Below are positions 59,256-64,000 of a stretch of 64,000 nucleotides of DNA, piece by piece. The position numbers and the translations under genes are program-made. The notes below the pieces were generated by a model. It searched no databases. It was not told where the DNA came from and saw only the letters and a list, made by a program, of their open reading frames with translations. Within the stretch, counting starts at the first letter, position 1. Each line of letters opens with the position of its first letter. Source of the stretch: Oxalobacteraceae bacterium UBA6018 (GTDB taxonomy: Bacteria > Pseudomonadota > Gammaproteobacteria > Burkholderiales > Burkholderiaceae_D); the NCBI GenBank assembly GCA_002428015.1, contig DIZW01000031.1, positions 61,241 to 125,240 on the forward strand, in the 5' to 3' direction.

Positions 59256-61529
59256 TTAGCGGGTCCCGCCTCGCAGCGGCTTGCCGTTCACATCGTAGGT
59301 GGCGGCCTGCAGATGCACCACGGTGCTGACGGCCTTATCGTCCGCCGCATCGGTTGCAAGGATGACTTTGTAATCACCGCGCGCGATCTTCCAGGTTTTC
59401 GTGGCCGAGTCAAACATGGCCAGCAAGCGCGGATCGACGCTGATGGCCGTCTTGACGCCGGCGCCAGGCTGCACCTCGACCTTCTGGAAGCCGACCAGCC
59501 GCTTGGGCGCCTCCCATTGGACGTTGAGCGGGGAAACGTAGACCTGGGCTACCTCCTTGCCCGCGACCGAACCCACATTCTTCACCGTGAACGATGCGTG
59601 CAGGATGCCGTCCTTGACGCCGGCGACTAGATTCGACAAGGCAAATTCGGTATAGGACACGCCGTGGCCGAACGGGAACAAGGGCGTGAGGCCGTTCCGG
59701 TCGAACCACTTGTAGCCAACTGCCGCACCTTCGTGGTAGTTGACATCGAAGCGCTGCTCCGACGCCTTCGGGTCGCCATCGAGCACCGGACGGGGCAATT
59801 GCGACTCCGACGCCGGGAACGTGGCCGGCAAATGGCCCGACGGATTGACCTCGCCGAAGAGCACGCTGGCGATCGCTTCGCCGCCGCTGGTGCCCGGGTA
59901 CCACGCCTCCAGCACCGCGGGCACCTTCGCCAGCCAGGGCATGGTCACGGGACCGCCTGATTCAAGAACCACGACAGTCCTGGCGTTGGCGGCCGCCACC
60001 GCCGCGATCAGCGCGTCCTGCCGGTTCGGCAGCGACAGATTGGGGACATCCATGCCCTCGCCCGTCCATTGGGTGGCGAACAGCACGACCGCGTCGCTGG
60101 CCTGCGCCAGCTTGGCCGCGGCGACGGGGTCGGCGCCATCGTTAAACGCCACCACCGCGCCCGGCAGGCGTTGCTCGATGGCCTTGAGCGGCGCCGACGG
60201 ATAGACCATGACCGGGCCGGGCCAGTTCTTCGGTTCCAGGCCCGGCGCGGCATTGCCGCCCACGGGATACACCAGCGACGAGCCGCCGCCGGCCAGCACG
60301 CCGCGGTCCGCGTAGCCGCCGATCACCGCGATCCGCTGGATCGACCGATTCAGCGGCAAAGCGCGCGCGTCGTTCTTCAGCAGCACCATGCCTTCTTGCG
60401 CATCCTTCAGCGATACGGCGGCATGCGCCTTGAAGTCGATCGTCCCGGGAACGGGCGCCACCGGGTGGTCCACCACGCCATGCTCGAACATCGCGTGCAG
60501 GATACGGCGCGCCATGTCGTCGAGGCGCGCTTGCGGCACCCAGCCGTTCAACACCGCCTCCTTCAGGGGGGCGCCGAAATAATCGGCGAGATCGAAGGGC
60601 ATGCCGGATTGCTGGTCCAACCCGGCGTTGGCCGCCGGCACCGTGCTGTGGGTCGCTCCCCAGTCCGACATCACCCAGCCCTGGAAGCCCCAGTCCTTTT
60701 TCAACACCCCGTTGAGCAGATAGCTGCTCTCGCACCCATGCCGGCCGTTGACCCGGTTGTAGGAGCACATGACCGCGCCGGGATTGCCGTCCTCATTCGC
60801 AATTTGCAAGGCCAGCAGGTCCGACATCCGCGCCGAGCGGTCGTCGATCTTGACGTTGAGTGTGGTACGGCCGGTCTCCTGGTCATTCAATGCGAAATGC
60901 TTCAGCGTGGCGACGATGTGGTTCGATTCGATGCCCTTGATCTGCGCGCCCACGATCTTGCCGGCCAACAGAGGGTCCTCGCCCCCGTACTCGAAGTTGC
61001 GGCCGTTGCGCGGCTCGCGCAGGAGGTTGGCGCCGCCGGCCAGCATCACGTTAAAGCCGAAGGCGCGCGCCTCGGCCCCGATCATGGCGCCGCCGGCGTA
61101 GGCCGTTTGCAGGTCCCAGGTGGCCGCCGTATTCAAGCCCGACGGCAGCGCCGTGGCGGGCCGCACGTCCGGGCCGGCCTGGGTCGCCACGCCCAGGCCG
61201 GCGTCGGTTTCCCACAGGTTGGGAATACCGAGGCGGGACACGCCGTAGACGAAGCCGGCCGACTGATTGCGCGATTCGGCCGGGCGCGTGGTCTTTTTCG
61301 ATGGCATGTCGCCGCCCAGGTAACCGAACACCAGCTTTAATTTCTCGTCCAGGGTCATCGCTGTGAGCGCCAGGCCGGCGCGCTCGCCCGCCCGCAGCCG
61401 CGGGTTCATCCATGGCTGGGCGGCTTGCGCCGCGCTCACGCCGGGGCCGTCCGATTCAGCGGCCACGACGGTGCCGCAGCACATGGACGCGGCGGCAGAG
61501 ATGAGCCCGATCGTTTTCTTAAATCGCAT
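59256..61529 (-). CDS. secreted GH3 beta-glucosidase-like enzyme
   Basis: 757 aa with signal peptide (CCGTVVAAES). The GH3 barrel has KHFALNDQE (210-218), nucleophile Asp289 in WVMSDWGATHS; the alpha/beta sandwich carries the KNDARALPLNRS region and a late GHGVSYTEF; a fibronectin-III-like domain is last (VGSVAGKEVAQVYVSP). AAAGGA with an 8-nt spacer fixes the start. It is served by XylR-box promoter E, shared back to back with the GH42 gene. It probably hydrolyses beta-linked oligosaccharides (glucose or xylose). Confidence 0.9.
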   Translation of the reverse strand: MRFKKTIGLISAAASMCCGTVVAAESDGPGVSAAQAAQPWMNPRLRAGERAGLALTAMTLDEKLKLVFGYLGGDMPSKKTTRPAESRNQSAGFVYGVSRLGIPNLWETDAGLGVATQAGPDVRPATALPSGLNTAATWDLQTAYAGGAMIGAEARAFGFNVMLAGGANLLREPRNGRNFEYGGEDPLLAGKIVGAQIKGIESNHIVATLKHFALNDQETGRTTLNVKIDDRSARMSDLLALQIANEDGNPGAVMCSYNRVNGRHGCESSYLLNGVLKKDWGFQGWVMSDWGATHSTVPAANAGLDQQSGMPFDLADYFGAPLKEAVLNGWVPQARLDDMARRILHAMFEHGVVDHPVAPVPGTIDFKAHAAVSLKDAQEGMVLLKNDARALPLNRSIQRIAVIGGYADRGVLAGGGSSLVYPVGGNAAPGLEPKNWPGPVMVYPSAPLKAIEQRLPGAVVAFNDGADPVAAAKLAQASDAVVLFATQWTGEGMDVPNLSLPNRQDALIAAVAAANARTVVVLESGGPVTMPWLAKVPAVLEAWYPGTSGGEAIASVLFGEVNPSGHLPATFPASESQLPRPVLDGDPKASEQRFDVNYHEGAAVGYKWFDRNGLTPLFPFGHGVSYTEFALSNLVAGVKDGILHASFTVKNVGSVAGKEVAQVYVSPLNVQWEAPKRLVGFQKVEVQPGAGVKTAISVDPRLLAMFDSATKTWKIARGDYKVILATDAADDKAVSTVVHLQAATYDVNGKPLRGGTR

Positions 61530-61749
61530 GATTGATTCCTTTGACGCAAAAAAAAGGGCGACCGAAGCCGCCCCAAACTGCCAACAGAGCAGAGGAGACA
61601 TAACGGATACGCGGCGCAAAGGCGAGCCGGCGCGGCCTGGATCGATTCCCCAGCCACAGCCGCGCTTGCCGGTGCGTTGCCGTCCGCGGCCAAGCCGGCG
61701 CCGACGGTGCGCAAGCCCACACGGTCAGTGCCACGCAGTAACATGAGTT

Positions 61750-61809
61750 ATTGTGGGAGCGGCAGCCGCAAGGGGCAATTGCAAAAAAGCTCAATGCGGA
61801 AACTGAAAT
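61750..61809 (-). promoter_or_regulatory. XylR-box promoter E between GH3 and GH42
   Basis: Box 61777-61809: GCAAAAAA at 61781 and TGAAA at 61804 (22 bp apart from the C/T), GCTCAAT between, AATTG edge. TTGCCC (61778-61773) and CACAAT (61755-61750) form -35/-10 with a 17-bp spacer, facing the GH3 gene, whose start is about 220 bp downstream. GH42 on the other side starts 143 bp away. Confidence 0.7.
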
Positions 61810-61952
61810 TACCCAGGTCGCGTGCCGGTGGGCAGATTCTTTGCAAAATTATTCACCGGATCAGTGATTTTGGTAATTGCGCCGCGACGTAGCCGGCCTC
61901 CACAATAACCGTCTGTTGCCAATGCCAAAAACATTAACTAGAAAGACATGGA

Positions 61953-64000
61953 ATGCTTAAACGGACACTGCTCTCCTATGCGATGTCGGGCCTGACCGCC
62001 GCTGCCGCGTGCGCGCCCGCGTCAGCGCAAACGGCGCCCGCCGCCCCGCCGCCATTGCCCACCATCCTGTATGGGACGGCCTACTACCACGAGTACATGC
62101 CGTACGAGCGTCTTGAAAAGGACGTGCAGATGATGAAGGCGGCCGGGTTCAACGTGGTCCGCCTGGGGGAGTCGACCTGGAGCTTGTGGGAACCGGAGGA
62201 CGGCCGCTTCGAATACGCCTGGATGGATCGCGTCATCGATGCCATGGGCAAGGCGGGCATCAAGGTCATTCTCGGCACGCCGACGTACTCGATTCCCGCC
62301 TGGATGGCCAAGCAGCATCCGGAAATCCTGGCCCGCAAGTTCAACGGGGCGCAGAACACCTACGGCATGCGCCAGAACATGAACACCGACTCGCCGGCCT
62401 ACCGCTTCTACGCCGAGCGCCTGATCCGCAAGATGGCGGCGCGCTACAAGGACAACCCGACCGTCATCGGCTGGCAGGTCGACAATGAAACGAGCAGCTA
62501 CGGCGCCGCCAACGACGACGTGTTCTTGCGCTTCCAGCATTATCTCGAGAAGAAGTTCGGCACGCCGGAGAACCTCAGCAAGGCATGGTTCCTCAATTAC
62601 TGGGGCCAGAATCTGCACACCTGGGTCGATCTGCCGCGTCCGGACGGCGCCCAGAGCACCGGCTACAAGCTGGAATGGTCGCGCTGGAGCCAAATGCGCG
62701 TCACCGACTTCCTGAGCTGGCAGTCGGCGCTGATCCGCGAATGCGCCTCGCCGCGCCAGTTCGTCACGCATGATTTCGCCGGCTCCATGCACGCTGACGT
62801 CAACGAGGAAGCCGTGGCGCGCGCGCTCGACATCCCGGCCGTGAACATCTACCACTGGAGCCAGCCGGAGCATTACAACGGCGCCGACCAGGCGCTGCAG
62901 GCGGACTTCACGCGCTCTCTGAAACGCGGCAACTTCCTGGTGACCGAGACCAACGCGCAGACCACGGACTGGAGCTCCTCGTTCCAGTATCCACCGTACG
63001 ACGGGCAGTTCCGCGAAGACGTCTACACCCACCTTTCCAACGGCGCCAATATGGTCGAATACTGGCACTGGGCGTCGCTGCACGCGAACCAGGAGACTTA
63101 CTGGAAAGGCGTGCTATCGCACGACCTCGAGCCGAACCGCGCGTATGCCGAAATCAGCCATACCGGGCGCGAGCTGCAAAAGATCGGTCCACGGCTGGTG
63201 AACCTGCGCATCCACAACGACGTCGCGATCTTGTGGAGCCGCGATTCGATGAATGCCATCAACGATATGCCGTTCGCCAAGGACAAGGCCGATTACGGGT
63301 CGCTGGTCCGGCAAATCCACCGCGCGCTGTATGACTTGAACGTCGGCGCCGATTTCGTCTTTCCGGAGTCGGCCGATCTCTCGTCCTACAAACTGCTGAT
63401 CGTCCCTTCCCTGTATGTGGCCGACGACGCGCTGCTGCGCCGCATCACGGACTACATCCAGAAGGGCGGCCACGTCGTGATGACCTTCAAGAGCGGGTTC
63501 ACCAACGAAAACACGGCCGTGCGCTGGTCCATGGCGCCGGGCCCGCTGCGCGCGGCGCTCGGCTTCCACTACCAGGAATTCTCCAACCTGGCCCAGCCGC
63601 TCGCGCTGAAGGGCGATCCCTACCATGCGGGCGCGGACAACCAGGTGAAGCACTGGGCCGAGTTCCTGCAGCTGGACACGGCCAAGGCCCTGGCCTACTA
63701 CGACCATCCGTTCTTCGGCCGCTGGCCCGCCATCACGGCGAACCATTACGGCGCCGGCACCGCGGTGTATGAGGGCAGCTACCTGTCGGACCAGTTGCAA
63801 AAGGCGGTCCTGCAGGCGTCCCTGCAGGACCTGGGGATGATCGGGCCGGACCAGCAATTGCCGCCGAACGTACACACGCGAACCGGCACCAACGGCGCGG
63901 ACCGGCCGGTCCACTACTACTTCAACTATTCCGGCACCGAAGTGAGCTTCAACTATGCGCACAAGCCCGGCACCGATCTGCTGGCGGCCCGCCCGGTCGC
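61953..64000 (+). CDS. secreted GH42 beta-galactosidase, 3' end outside the window
   Basis: 682 residues are visible before the end. Signal peptide MLKRTLLSYAMSGLTAAAA, then the barrel (YGTAYYHEYMPYERLEKDVQ, VVRLGESTWSLWEPEDG); acid/base Glu179 in IGWQVDNETSS, nucleophile Glu332 in LVTETNAQTTDW; the trimerisation domain follows (LLIVPSLYVADDALLRRI). The start is the second of two overlapping ATGs; the first stops after 15 codons. It is a second GH42, different from the one at 28-30 kb. It is divergent from GH3 across promoter E. The C-terminal beta-sandwich is missing here. Confidence 0.9.
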   Translation, partial: MLKRTLLSYAMSGLTAAAACAPASAQTAPAAPPPLPTILYGTAYYHEYMPYERLEKDVQMMKAAGFNVVRLGESTWSLWEPEDGRFEYAWMDRVIDAMGKAGIKVILGTPTYSIPAWMAKQHPEILARKFNGAQNTYGMRQNMNTDSPAYRFYAERLIRKMAARYKDNPTVIGWQVDNETSSYGAANDDVFLRFQHYLEKKFGTPENLSKAWFLNYWGQNLHTWVDLPRPDGAQSTGYKLEWSRWSQMRVTDFLSWQSALIRECASPRQFVTHDFAGSMHADVNEEAVARALDIPAVNIYHWSQPEHYNGADQALQADFTRSLKRGNFLVTETNAQTTDWSSSFQYPPYDGQFREDVYTHLSNGANMVEYWHWASLHANQETYWKGVLSHDLEPNRAYAEISHTGRELQKIGPRLVNLRIHNDVAILWSRDSMNAINDMPFAKDKADYGSLVRQIHRALYDLNVGADFVFPESADLSSYKLLIVPSLYVADDALLRRITDYIQKGGHVVMTFKSGFTNENTAVRWSMAPGPLRAALGFHYQEFSNLAQPLALKGDPYHAGADNQVKHWAEFLQLDTAKALAYYDHPFFGRWPAITANHYGAGTAVYEGSYLSDQLQKAVLQASLQDLGMIGPDQQLPPNVHTRTGTNGADRPVHYYFNYSGTEVSFNYAHKPGTDLLAARPV

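Overview
The window is GC-rich DNA from a Gram-negative proteobacterium. TonB-dependent receptors, lipoprotein signals, a Tad-type minor pilin trio, a patatin/acetoacetate decarboxylase/3-hydroxybutyrate dehydrogenase operon and the overall gene style suggest a betaproteobacterium of the Oxalobacteraceae (Massilia/Duganella type). That placement is an inference from family content, not from a marker gene. No rRNA, tRNA, CRISPR array, insertion sequence or phage gene was recognised.

Layout. 1-24.6 kb is mostly mixed chromosomal content: a TonB-C-like lipoprotein, an AI-2E family permease, three Tad-like secreted/pilin proteins, a GH5-like hydrolase with a ThuA protein, a DUF1275 membrane protein, a PL9-like pectate lyase, a candidate small RNA with a strong terminator, a TetR regulator divergent from an isochorismatase-fold hydrolase, an Lhr helicase, the patatin-adc-bdhA operon, a second patatin, a GST, an ArsR/SRPBCC pair and a membrane-anchored AraC regulator.

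24.8-64 kb is one large plant-glycan utilisation region: esterase, GH2, GH42, GH5 (subfamily 4-like), a broken GH5 copy, a XylR-type regulator (LacI-like sensor fused to an AraC DNA-binding domain), TonB-dependent receptor 1, a frameshifted GH51, flavin-dependent halogenase-like protein 1, a core-deleted GH31 remnant, GH35, TonB-dependent receptor 2, halogenase-like protein 2, a tannase-family esterase, GH2, a PQQ sugar-dehydrogenase remnant, GH29, GH2, an FHS-family sugar permease, GH3 and a GH42 that runs off the end. The set (GH5_4-like endoglucanase, GH35/GH42/GH2 galactosidases, GH29 fucosidase, GH51 arabinofuranosidase, GH3 glucosidase, esterases, former GH31) fits a branched hemicellulose such as galactosylated or fucosylated xyloglucan; this is an inference.

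The main discovery is a repeated promoter module. Six sites (near 24.8, 32.2, 45.9, 47.6, 55.1 and 61.8 kb) carry two CGAAA-like elements 21-22 bp apart, a conserved TTGAG-like core and an AATTG edge. Each is oriented towards a glycan gene and is followed at a fixed 21-22 bp by a -10-like hexamer. The xylR-type gene at 32.4-33.6 kb is the obvious candidate activator. Two genes, a GH5 copy and a GH31, survive only as N- and C-terminal ends with the catalytic core deleted, and the GH51 has a 1-nt frameshift, so the locus looks as if it is being remodelled.
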